Shown: positions 10,985 through 21,956, counted from the stretch's first letter. The stretch: 64,000 bases of DNA from Branchinecta lynchi (GCA_023053575.1 JAKZAP010000017.1:21995023-22059022), one strand, 5' to 3'. Translations and numbers: made by a program. The notes: generated by a model not told the origin, from the sequence alone.

Positions 10985-11420
10985 CGAGAATAGATACGGT
11001 TTAAAGATGGTCAGTCCAATTCAAACAAATCTAGTGAAACGCTTAGCAGGAATATCGGGGAACCGACCAGATTAACTTGGATATAATCATATTCCGGATA
11101 CGATCATAGTGAGGGGAGTGGAGGGATGGGAAATCTGGAAACTATTAACATGCATAACTTTGGAAAGGGTAATCAGACATACGTGAAACTTGACCTTTGT
11201 GTTGCCAGTCCAGTTTTCTACCACTGAGCCATGCCATGATGTATAAAAAAGCGAATGCGAGAATAGATCCGGTTTAAAGATGGTCAGTCCAAGTCAAACA
11301 AATCTAGTGAAACGCTTAGCAGGAATATCAGGGAACCGACCAGATTAACCTTGGATATAACCATATTCCGGGTACGATCATAGTGGGGGGAGTGGAGGGA
11401 TGGGAAATCCGGAAACTATG
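10985..11420. repeat. Tandem copies of the DNA flanking A1
   Basis: GGTTTAAAGATGGTCAGTCC, AGTCAAACAAATCTAGTGAAA and TTTTCTACCACTGAGCCATG recur at 9015-9255, 10997-11240 and from 11270, a tandem unit of about 265 bp. It is part of the B1 composite. The middle copy retains an uninterrupted GTATAAAAAAGCGAATGCGA junction where A1 sits in the first copy. Confidence 0.65.
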
Positions 11421-13376
11421 GTCTGTCGGTCTGTCCCGGTTTTGCTAGTTTGGGCACTTCCACATAAGCTAGGACGATGAAAACTGGCAGGCGCATAAGG
11501 GACCGAACCAGATTAACATGGAAACAAGCACTTCCCGATCCGGCCATCGTGGGGGGGGGGGGGGGTTGAGCAACAAGAAATCCGGAAACTAGTAACATGC
11601 ATAACTTTAGAACGGGTAATCGGACTTGCATGAAACTTGACATATGTCAAGAACAAGTGCCGATAACTGGGGGGGGGGGCTGGAGGGGGGCACCCAAAAC
11701 CTCGTGAAACGCTTCCACATAAGCTAGAACGATGAAACTTGGCAGGCGTGTTGGGAAACCGACCAGATTAACTTGGAAATAATCACTTCCCCGACCCGGC
11801 CATCTTGGAGGCAGTGGAGGGATGGGAAATCCGGAAAGTGGTAGCATGCCTAACTTTTGAACAGGTAATCAGATATGCATGGAACTTGACAAATGTCAAG
11901 AACAAGTGCTTCAGAAGCTCAATTGCAAATCCGGACCAGATCCGATAACTTGGGGGGTTGGGAGTTGGAGGGGGCACCAGAAATCTCATGAAACGCTTCC
12001 ACATAAGCTAGGACACTGAAATTTGGCAGGCATATCAGGGAACCGACCAAAAGAACTTGGAAATAATCACTTTCCCCATCCGGCCATTGTGGGAGGAGTA
12101 GAGGGATGGGAAATCCGGGAACTAGTAACATGCATAACTTTGGAACGGGTAATCAGACATGCATGAAACTTGACATATGTCAAGAACAAGTGCTTCAGAT
12201 GCTCAGTTTTAAATCCGGACCAGATCCGATCACTGGGGGGTGAGCTGGAGGGGCAACCGGAAATCTGGTGAAACGATTCCAAATCAGCTAGCACAATAAA
12301 ACTTGACAGGCATATGATGGAACCAACCAGATTAACATGGAAATAATCACTTCCCCGATCCTGCTATCGCGGGGGGGGGGGGGGGGATGGAGGGAAGGGG
12401 AATCCGGAAACTAGAAACATGCTTAACTCTGGAATGGATAATCGGACATGCATAAAACTTGACAATTGTGAAGAACAAGTGTCTCAGATTTTCAGATTCA
12501 AATCTGGACCCAATCCGAAGAGAGGAGGATTAGAGGGGGGGGGGACCGGAAATGTCGTGAAATGCTTAGGGTCGATGGATAGGGATGTCACAGTAGAGGA
12601 GTTGGAAGGGGTTTTCCCGGATTTCCGGTGATCACGAGTTAGGGTACTTCCACATGTACTAGGACCATGAAACTTGGCAGACATATTGGGTAATCTTCCA
12701 GGTCAACTTGAAAATAGTTCTTTTCCCGATCCGATGATCATGGGGGAGATTCTATTGACATGCATAACTTTGGAACAGGTGATCAGACGTGCATGAAACT
12801 TGACAAGTGTCAAGAACAAGTGACTCAGATGATCAATTTCAAGTCTGGAACGGATCTGATAACATCGGGAGGAGCTGAAGGGGGAGAAATCTCTTGAAGC
12901 GCTTAGAGTCGAGAGATCGGGATGGGACTTGGAGGGAAGAACAAGCATAAGCCATAGATACATTGTAGAGGCTTAACGGCCTGCCATTCAATTTGCAAAT
13001 ATATTATTATTATTATTATTATTATTGACAAAACAGGACCCATCGTGTCACAGTGGGGGGAGTTGGAGGGGATTTTCCCTAATTCCGATGATCACGAGTT
13101 AGGGTACTTCCAGATGTGCTATGACCGTGAAACTTTGCAGGCATGTTAGGGACTCTATTAGATTGGCTTGAAAATATAGTCCCTCCCCCGATCCAATCAT
13201 CGTTGGAGGAAGATACAGTTGTCAATGAGTGGTATAACCATTTCAGATCTACTAGATCAAGCCCATTTTCTGATGAAATGAATATGGGGAGAGAGATCCA
13301 GCCTTGAAAACTGCAAACCGTATCGGACAAACACGCTAACTGTTCTTACAAGTGCCATATGAGCTTTCAGCTCTTG

Positions 13377-13782
13377 TTTTGGCTGGATTCGAATCTTCTG
13401 CTTGTTAGGCTAGGTTCGGACTGGATTCCTAAACCCTCAATCTTCCGAAACCGCTCACATTTCTAGTCTACATCCTTCCAGTTTCCGTTACCCAATTTCT
13501 ACACAATGGACTTGGGCAATCCTATCCGTCTATCACGTTATCTGATTACCTTAGATATCGCTGCTTTTTAACACCTCTGATTTTTAAACTATAACCTACG
13601 TATATGATTTGATTTTTGTTATGAAATGGTGGATTCGTGATCGGATTCGCCCATCTCTGAATATTTCTGCTGTAGAATTCATCCTAGCTTTCGCATTCAA
13701 AAGCTAAATGATTTATGTTCTCATTCATACATACCACATCAGAGAGAAGCACTGAAAACTTCCAACAAACAAGTTTGAAAAA
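13377..13782. other. Downstream of ITPA, nothing recognised
   Basis: No coding frame or repeat that I can support between the family B end and the ITPA polyadenylation signal. Confidence 0.4.
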
Positions 13783-13788
13783 TTTATT
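13783..13788 (-). terminator. ITPA polyadenylation signal
   Basis: AATAAA on the minus strand (TTTATT on plus), 15 bp past the ITPA stop codon. A short 3' UTR is implied. Confidence 0.7.
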
Positions 13789-13802
13789 ATGAAAATGGCC
13801 GG

Positions 13803-14134
13803 CTATTCTTTCATTGTGGCAAAGTAGTTCTTTAAAGCATCCATTGCTTTGCTTCTGTGGGATATCTGATTCTTTAGTTCCTTTTCCATCTCTGCGTATG
13901 TCTTGTCATATCCTAAGGGTTGAAAGCACGGGTCCCAGCCAAAGTTCTTCGGACCTCTAGGAACTACGATGCTGCCATCTGTTTGTCCTTTAAAAAGTAC
14001 AACTTCGTCGCCTGGATTACCGGTATGGAACGCAAAGGTACATAGGGCGTAGGCACTTTTATCTTCCCAACCATTCAGGAGTTTGTGAAGACCTTCTGGT
14101 CCGAGTTTGGAAAGGAACCATTTGACGTAGGGAC
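13803..14134 (-). CDS. ITPA: ITPA coding exon 3 (C-terminal)
   Basis: The acceptor TTTTTGCAG precedes GTCCCTACGTC. The exon completes the split Gly codon (GLPG-PYVK) and runs to a stop at 13803-13805, ending in NYFATMKE. It holds the FGWDPCFQP and SHR motifs. Confidence 0.92.
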
Positions 14135-17100
14135 CTGCAAAAAGATAAGAAATCCAAAATCGAGGAGGGTCGAATGGCACCAAAAACTGGGGATTCTCCT
14201 CAAGTACCATAAACTAAGACTCTCAGACTTGCCGTAAAGTTATTGGCCGTTCGAAATCATTCTCCTGGTTTAGCAATGCTCACTGTATGTTTTGAAACTG
14301 TGATAGAGGTGTCGACTTAATTGTATTGGAATTCCAAGCAGCCGTGACGTATATAGTGACGTCGCGTGATTGAAGACCCAACATAGGATTTGATTATCCC
14401 TAGGTCGTTTCATGAATGTAAACGCGACCGGCGCCTCGCTGGTCGCTCGGCTCTCTATATATATATTAAAGTATATCTTCACCAATAGGAACAAACTACA
14501 ATTTTTCGTTTTCTGAGGATAAAATAGATCAAACAGGTGTGACGTCACGCTTGTATGGAATTACGATACAACTTAATTCGGACCGTGATAAAAGACACAT
14601 CGCACCATAGTTTGGTTCTTCAAGAAAACAAACATTTCTTGATCGTTCTCTACCCAAACCCTGCGTCGGAACCGAGACGCGTGTCATCTAGTGAGTATTT
14701 CGCCAATAAACCAGTACACTGCACTATTACTACTAATGTGCGTGCACTATTACTACTAATAGGCGCTATTATGTTATGCACTATTATATTACTACTAATA
14801 TGCACTGCTACTACTAATGTGCACTATGCAACATTACTAATATTTATTTTTTTATCTTGCGTATTTACTACGTTATTGAACGCTGATGAAGAATCGTAGC
14901 TGACGTATCCGTTGTATACATTATTTGAACATATGTTTCAATGTCAGCTTGGGCTCAAAGAATATGTATTTTTTCCTTTTATTGGTCGGTACTGCACTAA
15001 TTTTCTTAAGTGCTTAAATAAAATTTCATCATCATCATCATTATATGCAGACAAGTCGGTCAAGTAAACATTTTAAATTTGTATGGGGATATTCATAAAA
15101 ATAGAGTACCAAAAAAGGACATGCAACATGCACTTACCTGGGAGTCCCTTGAGAGCATGGAAACACAGACATGTGTCTTCAACGATCACTGGGGCCTGGA
15201 TTAGTCTAGACGCTTCAAGGCATTTCGCTTTGCAAATTTCATCTGGCTCTCCTTGAAACTCGGGAAGGTCGATGCTTTGGTTGATCACCTAGAGGAAGTA
15301 TGATGTACTGACGGAGTAGGCGTGAAAACTCCCAGCCATAAGATATTGCAAGGGTGTTCTTGTGCACCTTCGCAGTCCTTCAACCTTTTACCCGAAAAGT
15401 GTGAGGGGTAGAAAGGCAAGCTGCACCACGGGCCTTGAAGTTTACGGCCGAGTTTACGCTGACCCGCCTAATGTTTTAGTGATTAAGAGTATGCTAGTTG
15501 ATTCACTGTTTTTTGGGATCCCAAAACGTAAGTGGAGGGATACCTATGACATCGCAAAAGTTGTCCGTCTGTCCGTCCGTCCGTCCGTCTGTCCGTCCGT
15601 CTGTCCGTCCGTCTGTAAGCACGATAACTCTCGAAGGGAACGAGATATTTTGATGAAACTTGGTGTGAGGGTTCGTTGGGTCGTCGGACCAGTCAAGTTC
15701 GTAGATGGGCTTTGTAGCTCTACATTTAGGGGTAGGGGAGGGGATTCAAATTAAGGGACAAACAAAATATTTTGAAACAGCTAATGTGATAGTCAATTAT
15801 GGGGTAAGAAGACATGCTGAACACGATGGTGAAAACTATTTTGTCATCGGACAAGTAGTTCGCCCGGAATCCGGCCGAAACCGGAAAGTTTGTTGAAAGT
15901 AAAAGTTTTATTTGAAATTGATTAGATGTTCGATTTAGGGGTCGGAAAACATGCTGAAGACGATGGTGAAAACTATTTTCTCGACGGACAAGTATTTCGC
16001 CGGGAATCCGGCCCAAACCGGAAAGTTTGTTGAAAGTAAAAGTTTTATTTGAAGTTGATTAGATGTTCGATTTAGAGGTAGGAAGACATGCTGAAGACGA
16101 TGGTGAAAACTATTTTCTCGACGGACAAGTATTTCGACCGGAATCCGGCCCAAGCCGGAAAGTTTGTCAAAATTAAAAGTTTTATTTGGAGTTGATTAGA
16201 TGTTCGATTTAGGGCAAGAAGACATGTTGAACACTTATGTGAAAACAATTTTCTACCCGGACATGTAGTTCGTCCGGAATCCGGCCAAAACCGGAAATCT
16301 GTTGGAAGTCAAAGTTTTATTTCTAGTTGATTAGATAAGCGATTTAGGGTAAGAAGAGATGCTGAGTCCCTGTATGACAATCATATTTTAGCCGGACATA
16401 TAGTTCGACCGGAATCCGACTGGAATCGGAAAATTTGTTAAAAGCTAAATTTCTATTTGAAGTTGATTAGATGTTCATTACTGGGGAAAGAAGATACCCT
16501 GATTTCGTCTTTGAGCTTTCTTTTTTCGCCGGACAAGTAGTTCTGGAGTTCGGCCGGAACCGGGAAATTGGCAGAAGTGGCAGGAAGTTTTCGTCGAAAC
16601 AGATATGACTTATAGGGGTAAAAACAACAGGCTGAATCCAAATCTGAACTTGGTTTTCTCAGGTGATTAGCTATTTGGCCTTAATCTGTTTCTGAATTTT
16701 AGTTGTAAAAATGTTCAAGGAGTCTGGCGAAGACTGGATCTGGCTAAGACAAGACCCAGTTGTCTGGATCAGATATTGAATTTTTGGGATCCCATCGAAA
16801 CCTTTGGTCTTGTTTGTACATGTTTTGATTGTTTTGTGTTTTTTTCTTTCTCCTTTTTAAATGATTATAACGATAATAATAATACGGTTTCTTACATGGT
16901 TATTTTTGGACAAATATGACAGCAATTGGCAACGGCCAACGTCTGGGGTGACCCTGCTAGGATTTCAGTTCACACAAGTGCGCAATTCAAGCTTCGAACA
17001 GGGTGGTATGAAATAAGTTTCTGTAAGTAGACTGTTGTAGGTTGTTCCGTTTAGTAAGGTTTCCACTATAATCAGCAACTGAATGGCCTAAGTGTCGCTT

Positions 17101-20100
17101 TAATTCTGAGCACATTAACAATAGGGAGTAGCGCCACGACCTATGCTTTAGGTGCTTCGCAATCAGGCCCTACTCGTAGCGCCGCCCACTCCGCTTGCGG
17201 CATTTAAAGCGAGAAAAACTTGCGGGTTTAGAAATTTCTAGTAAAGCAAAGATGCGCCCTACACACATCAAGGATACAGGGGAGGTTGTACCATTTTTGT
17301 GTTGTGTTCAGAATATGAAGTTATTGGAGCCAGAACTGGTGCACGACTGGTTGAGTTTGAGTAGGGAAGTTCTCTGTCGCTAGCGGTGCTAGTGACGCTG
17401 CCATTCGAGTGTGTGTCACTTTTTTAAAGTCCTGGCTCTACTCCCTAGTCTTATTTTGCTCTGCTTTATTGATCTGTACACTTTAGCATTGCCTCAACAG
17501 CGATACCCAGGAACAAAACAAACAAGTGCGCAAGCGCTTTGACGTGGAGTGTGAAAGTAAAAAAATGTATCACAAACCTAGGCCCAGTTATCCATGAACG
17601 GGAGGGTGGGGGGGGGGGGGAACCTATATCTAGACCTAAATATCCTCGACTACACCAACTTAGAGTTTGATTCCAGTCACGGGTCAACAACTTTACTCAT
17701 GGGCAAACTGGGCACACTTGCCCATCAACAGCGGGGGGGGGGGGGGGGGGTGGCTCAACTCCACATTGATATTCCCAACCCGATGATCCAAGAGCACAAA
17801 GGAGTTTCATCGCTATCTCTAGTTTTTGTCAAGTTAAAAACATAAAAAATGGGCAATCTGGGCCCAATTGCCCCTGAACGAAGTGGGGTTTAGTCTGGGG
17901 ACCGCAAAAAGCAAAAAGAAACCCCGATGCTCTCAAACCTAACAAGTTTCAACTTGATATCTGTTGATTCCTGTCATGGGTAATGAACTTTACTCCTGGG
18001 CAATCTGGGCCCAGTTGCCCTTGGACGGGGTGGGTGGGGGAGGTGAAACTTCGAAAATATTTTCCCAGCCCTAGGACCTACAAGTACAAGGAACTTCATC
18101 GTCCTATGTCCAGGTCTGGTCAAGTTATGAACATTATTCACTGGGCAAAATGGGCCCATTTGCCCCTGAACCGGGTGGGTGTGGGGGGGGGGCCAAAAGA
18201 CACAACTAGACCCCAATACCGACAGGTGTACCAAGTTTGAACTTGATCCTTGAGATCGAGAGAGTTCAGAAGAGATGTAGTCAGATAATTTATGGTGGAC
18301 CAAAGCATCCATTATTCTTACTACCTGAAAGAAGTTAATCTTCAACTTTGGCTGAAAGAATGAAAAACCTTTCCCTAAATTTTTTTCAAAAGCTTCTAAA
18401 ACATCCTTTCCACAGCTGTCTCTTGCCTCTCCCATATGTTCCAAAGTTGACACCTGTTTTTGCTAAAACAGACCGCTATAAAAAGAGCTTTGTGCCTAGT
18501 TGTGTGGCTCTTTCTAACTCAACTTGACTTATAGTGTTTTCTTTTTGCTGATTGTGTATAATGTGTCTATTTGCTAACAAAGTATGTACCTGACGAAAAA
18601 ATATCAAATTTGGCAGTTTCCTAAGATAAGCCAAATTTTTTAATTAAAGTTTTATTCTATTCTATTCTACTTGCACTGGTTCACGAGTTATGATCTTCAC
18701 AAAATACGGTGAAAACCGAAAGCGGAAAGCTGCTATAGCGCTGGCAATAGTAGATTGTTCCAAGGAACACTCCACTAAACCCCACTGTCAACCTAGCCGT
18801 AGAACTCTACACTTCCAGAATGGCACTGTCTAGGGAACCGGGAGCCGTACTTTATGTCCTACGGGCAAGGGAACCAGTAGTCTTCACGGAAACCAAACCA
18901 TATGAGCTGCGACTCCGGGATCTGACGTCATTGACTAATGGAAACTTGTATGTGCTGTCTCCCGCTCCGGTAGTAAGTGGAAATAGCTCACGGAAACTTC
19001 ATCGCACCAGCTTCTCGTCCGGTAGTCTCACGAAATTGTCTACTCAGAAGCTAGGGAGCCAGTAGCTGATGCAGGAAACTATATAATTGGAGCTTGTGTT
19101 CCGGTAGTGTCGACATGGAATACAGAACTCACGGAACAGTTTTGATGAGAGCTAGGATGCCGGTATTTTCACTGACTTTGAGAAAATAACATGGACAAAA
19201 ACCACTATATACCAGAATTCCCGAACCCATATATTGAAAGATAAGGTACCGGTAGCAACAACCAAAATCATTCATCCAATTCTTTACCTGTCGGACATCG
19301 TTTGCTGGCGGGTCAAAAATAAATTACTTACTTACTTACTTACTATTTGGTAGAAAATGACCAGCTCACGGACACAGATGGCTACGGGCTAGGGTTCCAG
19401 TAGTGCCAATTTTTTTTTGCAGACTAGGAAACCAGAAGTGAATAATTTTAACTCACTCTTTTTATCTCGTGGGTTCAAAAATATTATTTTTTTTTGCACT
19501 ACCGGAACCCTAGCCCATCGGAGATGTGTTCCGTGAGTTAAAAATATTTGCTAGCCGAATCCAAGTTCGTGTTGAGAAGTGTCTGTGAGTTCGTAACTTT
19601 CAGTTTTAGTACTACCGGAAGTGTCCGTGAGCTGGTCATTTTCAACCAAATAGTTGTTGCTACTGGTACCTTGGCTCTCAATATATGGGTTCCGGTAGTG
19701 GATTTTTTCCCATGTTCTTTTTTCTAAGTCAGTGAAATTCCCGGCATCCTAGCTCTCATCCGAACTATTCCTTGAGTTCTATATTCCATGTAGGCACTAC
19801 CGGAACACAAGCTCCAATTACACAGTTTCCGGTATCAGCTACCGGCTCCCTAGCTTCTGAGTAGACAATTCCGTGAGACTACCGACCGGACGAGAAGCTG
19901 GTGCGATGAAGTTTCGGTGAGCTATTCCCACTTACTACCGGAACGGAGCCAGCACATACAAGTTTCCGTTAGTCAATGACGTCAGATCCCGGAATCGCAG
20001 CTCATGTGGTCTGGTTTCCGTGAGAACTACCGGTTCCGTAGCCCGTAGGACATAAAGTACGGCTCCCCGTTCTTAGACAGTGCCTTCCAGAATATCTTGT

Positions 20101-20931
20101 ATCAATATCCGTTCACAAGCAGCGGCACCGTGCCGATTCAACTCCAAATCCAGTTTATTCGCGTCTCTATCTCGGTCTCTGTTCGGGCCTTACGGTAAAT
20201 TGGTGTATTTTTTTTTTTCAGATAATAAACAAGGGTCGTTCTGCAGGTATTGAGATAACGCCGTATCCCCAACGGCTCTTCTTTCCAAAAGACCAAAAGA
20301 CAGTCCTGATGGCACACTTTAGAAAAAAAAAAACATATTCAAAGCATTGACAGTTTCGCACTATTTTACTAAGTAAACAACAATTCGAGATCGCTTACTC
20401 GGCGAATTGGGGAGAAAGATCCAGGCACTTTAGCAAAAAAAAAAATCTTCCAGGGTTATATATTCCCACTATTCCCAGTTTCTTATTTCTTTTGCTCAAA
20501 CGGTTTAGAACTGGGACTAGCTTTTGCAACAACAACAGTCAATCCCTAGTTTTTGCTTTTAGCATAACACATGGTAATGGGCTGGCTGAAGTCCTAGCTG
20601 TATTACGCAAACACAGAGTAAGGTATTTTATTCTATGCACGTAGCCTACAACTAACACACTTGTTTCTTACAGCCGAGTTGAAAGGCGGCGCTAGGCGAG
20701 CCATCTGCTGTTAGACGTGGCATTGTATTCAATTCTTTCTCTTTGCCGTAAATTATTTCTTGACGAAACGGAAAGTGCCAATCGCGTAAAGCTGAGAGCA
20801 CAAGCTTTTAAGAAAAAATATATAATGTAGCTTACTTTGTATGGAAATTCTTCTCCCAGAATTGCAATAAACTCTTCCAGTTTTTTCACGTTTCCAGTAA
20901 CAAATGTGACTGGTTTCAATTTCCAAGACAT
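13803..20931 (-). CDS. ITPA: Inosine triphosphate pyrophosphatase, three coding exons
   Basis: ITPA hydrolyses ITP, dITP and XTP to the monophosphate and pyrophosphate, cleaning the cytosolic nucleotide pool. Exons 20931-20836, 15288-15138 and 14134-13803 join in frame (96+151+332 nt) to 192 residues; human ITPA has 194. Visible blocks in order: [20 protein letters not shown] (phosphate-binding N-terminus, residues 9-29), [33 protein letters not shown] with the conserved Asp, [38 protein letters not shown] and a C-terminal [10 protein letters not shown] (Ser-His-Arg base-recognition motif). Introns are GT-AG: intron 1 phase 0 (5547 bp), intron 2 phase 1 (1003 bp). The ATG at 20931 is chosen because homologues start just before the TGN motif. 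No disabling change is seen. Intron 1 is packed with transposons. Confidence 0.93.
14135..15137. other. ITPA intron 2
   Basis: Contains a low-complexity run of CACTATTACTACTAAT words (14700-14830) and a hammerhead-repeat tail fragment (14881-14970). A 114-codon plus-strand frame at 14555-14899 is made of these repeats and is not a gene. Confidence 0.7.
14881..14970 (+). repeat. Tail fragment of the hammerhead repeat
   Basis: Starts at CGCTGATGAAGAATCGTAGC, exactly downstream of the usual cleavage position, and continues through ACGTATCCGTTGTA to CAGCTTGGGCTCAAAGAATA. The catalytic core is absent. Confidence 0.65.
15138..15288 (-). CDS. ITPA: ITPA coding exon 2
   Basis: The acceptor TTCCTCTAG precedes GTGATCAACCAAAGC (VINQS); the donor is CAG/GTAAGTG at 15137. 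It encodes [13 protein letters not shown] and [16 protein letters not shown]. This is an internal exon, so the GTG is a Val codon and not a start. Confidence 0.92.
15509..16812 (+). mobile_element. Helentron-like element, family A (copy A2)
   Basis: Plus orientation, without nested inserts: TTTTTTGGGATCCCAAAACG, GTAAGTGGAGGGATACC, a long (GTCY)n tract (15568-15615), ACTCTCGAAGGGAACGAG, GATGAAACTTGGTGTGAGGG, about seven 137-bp units with CCGGAATCCGG, then TTTTTGGGATCCCATCG and CCTTTGGTCTTG/TT at 16812. It is an inverted partner of A1, about 5 kb away. It lies in ITPA intron 1. Confidence 0.75.
16813..17123. other. ITPA intron 1 segment, nothing recognised
   Basis: No gene or clear repeat that I can support. 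Confidence 0.4.
17124..17445. mobile_element. MITE with GGGAGTAG ends, TA target site
   Basis: Ends GGGAGTAGCGCC and GGCTCTACTCCC, flanked by TA at 17122-17123 and 17446-17447. Internal words TTGCGGGTTTAG, ATTTCTAGTAAAGC and AGAATATGAAGTTATTGGAG are shared with a longer relative at 42536-43321. Confidence 0.75.
17590..18240. repeat. Tandem array, about 147-bp unit, GGGCCC palindrome
   Basis: Units recur at about 17700, 17850, 17997 and 18143, a period of 146-148 bp, after a diverged unit near 17590. Each contains a palindromic motif such as GGGCAATCTGGGCCCAGTTG followed by CCC, and a G-rich block GGTGGGTGGGGG. A related pair lies at 28484-28640. A unit length close to nucleosome size is suggestive but not proof of a satellite role. 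Confidence 0.7.
18244..18672 (+). pseudogene. LINE RT C-terminal tail with ATTCT repeat end
   Basis: Plus-strand reading gives [20 protein letters not shown], then after a frameshift [20 protein letters not shown] and [15 protein letters not shown] before a stop. This is the extreme C-terminus of a non-LTR ORF2. A TTTTATTCTATTCTATTCTA tail marks the 3' end. It is 5'-truncated, dead, and antisense to ITPA inside intron 1. Confidence 0.75.
18822..20084. mobile_element. Giant foldback element in ITPA intron 1
   Basis: The left arm (18822-19600) is the diverged reverse complement of the right arm (19605-20084 with inner continuation). For example GGAGCCGTACTTTATGTCCT at 18840 matches AGGACATAAAGTACGGCTCC at 20048. 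Motifs CTACCGGAAC and TTCCGTGAGCT recur many times in each arm. Inner arms, including TAGGGTTCCAGTAGTGCCAA against ACTACCGGAACCCTA, continue the hairpin nearly to the centre. Arm structure with short internal repeats recalls Drosophila FB foldback elements. No coding frame. An 81-bp insertion (19263-19343) is in the left arm only. Confidence 0.8.
19263..19343 (+). mobile_element. 81-bp retroposon 3' end with TTAC tail
   Basis: Present in the left arm only, between CAACAAC and TATTTGG. The right arm keeps the uninterrupted form (CCAAATAGTTGTTGC on plus). It ends in TTACTTACTTACTTAC after GGGTCAAAAATAAA, typical of a 5'-truncated LINE or SINE 3' end. Confidence 0.65.
20085..20833. other. Proximal ITPA intron 1, nothing recognised
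   Basis: A/T-rich intron sequence with a few poly-A and poly-T runs. No gene or element that I can support. Confidence 0.4.
20836..20931 (-). CDS. ITPA: ITPA coding exon 1
   Basis: The ATG at 20931 begins [20 protein letters not shown] and the exon ends GEEFPYK before the donor AAA/GTAAGC (20835). It contains the TGNxKK phosphate-binding motif. Thirty-two codons, phase 0 exit. Confidence 0.92.
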
Positions 20932-20939
20932 GTTGTATT

Positions 20940-21240
20940 TCCTTTATAACTTCTTATTTCTTGTCTAGGAAGCCGAGTGCCGATATGAGTTGCGTTTTGT
21001 AGATACCATGCTATTCTGAATCCACGGTCTAAAGTCCTTTTTGAAGTTATCGTGGTATCTGGCCAGTTGTCGTGGTACATGTATCGTGGTACCGATATTC
21101 AGATACCAAGGTCCGACTGTGTTAACTGATCGTATGTATCTGAAAAAGTCATCTCACTTTCATCATCACTAATAATAGAGCCTAGGATTTTGTGAAAGTT
21201 TTTGTTTCAAGCTTGACACTTAGTAGTGTGACTGGATATC
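20940..21240. other. ITPA upstream region
   Basis: The likely promoter is here but I see no convincing TATA box. Repeated ATCGTGGTATCT / GTGGTACC words at 21045-21110 resemble the hairpin at 47278-47372 and may be a repeat. Confidence 0.35.
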
Positions 21241-21577
21241 AGTTTTTGGGATCGAAAATCGTAAGTGGAGGGATACCTATGACTTCGTAAAAGTTGTCCG
21301 TCAGTCTGTCTGTCCGTCTGTAAGCACGATAACTCTCGAAGGGAATGTTGATGAAACTTGGTGTAAGGACTCTTTGGGTCAAGGGAAAGGTCGAGTTTGT
21401 AGATGGGCTTTGTAGCTCAACATTTAGGGGTGGGGGAGGGGGTTAAAATTAAGGGGCGAACGATTGTTTTTTAACAGCTAATGAGATAGTCGATTTAGGG
21501 GTAAGAAGACATGCTGAACACGAAATATGAAATATATTTTCTCGCCGGACAAGTAGTTTGCCCGGAATCCGGCTAAA

Positions 21578-21737
21578 AGTGCGAACACACGATGAGGATC
21601 TCCCGGCCGGATTTCCTGCACTTACATCACCAAGTCGAAAAAGTTTCAACTTTTCCATATGGAAGTGATGATGGTGCCGCAAATCCGGGCAGGAATTCCC
21701 GACCGGGAGCTCACGATCCTCATCGTGTGTTCGCACT
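21578..21737. mobile_element. 160-bp MITE with long perfect inverted ends
   Basis: AGTGCGAACACACGATGAGG at the left and its exact reverse complement at the right. Flanks read TAAAA on both sides (21574-21578 and 21739-21743, with a 1-bp overlap or extra TA), so the duplication is TA or TAAAA. It lies inside a 137-bp unit of A3, whose other copies give the empty site. Confidence 0.75.
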
Positions 21738-21956
21738 ATAAAACCGGAAATTTTGTTAAAACTAATAGTTTTATTTGAAGTTTATTAGATGTTCAATTTC
21801 GGGTAAGAAAACATGCTGGACATTTATAAAAAAAACATTTTCTTGTCGGACAAGTTATTTTTGACGGAAATTTTTTGTATTTGTTAGTTTTATTTAAAGT
21901 TGATAAGATTTATTCAAACAATGTTTACAACGGATACGTCAGCTATGATTCTTCAT

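Larger units (their letters stand above)
8662..13376 (+). mobile_element. Composite Helentron-like element, family B (copy B1)
   Basis: The 5' end has TATGGCACTTGAGC followed at once by CTCAAGTGCCATATAGCG, then a GTCGGTCTGTCTGTC-type (GTCY)n tract. The 3' end has CAAGTGCCATATGAGC, the hairpin GAGCTTTCAGCTC, and TTG at the border. Between them are tandem units of roughly 250-370 bp starting near GATGAAACTTGGCAGGC (around 8772, 11468, 11719, 12008, 12288, 12657 and 13118), with G-rich runs. A family A element (9267-10977) and a SINE-like piece are nested inside. The 5' subterminal inverted repeat matching the 3' end, the GTCY tract and the 3' hairpin resemble DINE-1/HINE elements. Length is inflated by nesting. 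Confidence 0.65.

Noticed and set aside
10783..11075. Short frames rich in TDGRTDGR
   Set aside because: Translation of the GGAC/GTCY microsatellite of family A, not a protein.
9200..11245. Additional tRNA genes at CTACCACTGAGCCATG words
   Set aside because: Only the A box and part of an anticodon arm are present, fused to repeat sequence without a T arm. SINE-derived, not tRNA.
8700..13330. A CRISPR-like array of regularly spaced repeats
   Set aside because: Units are 250-370 bp, diverged, with no short uniform repeats or unique spacers, in a clearly eukaryotic context.
14555..14899. A 114-codon frame with hydrophobic stretches
   Set aside because: Made of CACTATTACTACTAAT repeats and a hammerhead-repeat tail inside ITPA intron 2; no conservation is expected.
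18820..19065. An 81-codon frame in ITPA intron 1
   Set aside because: Lies in the left arm of the foldback. The matching right arm carries stops and frameshifts, so no selection on coding is seen.
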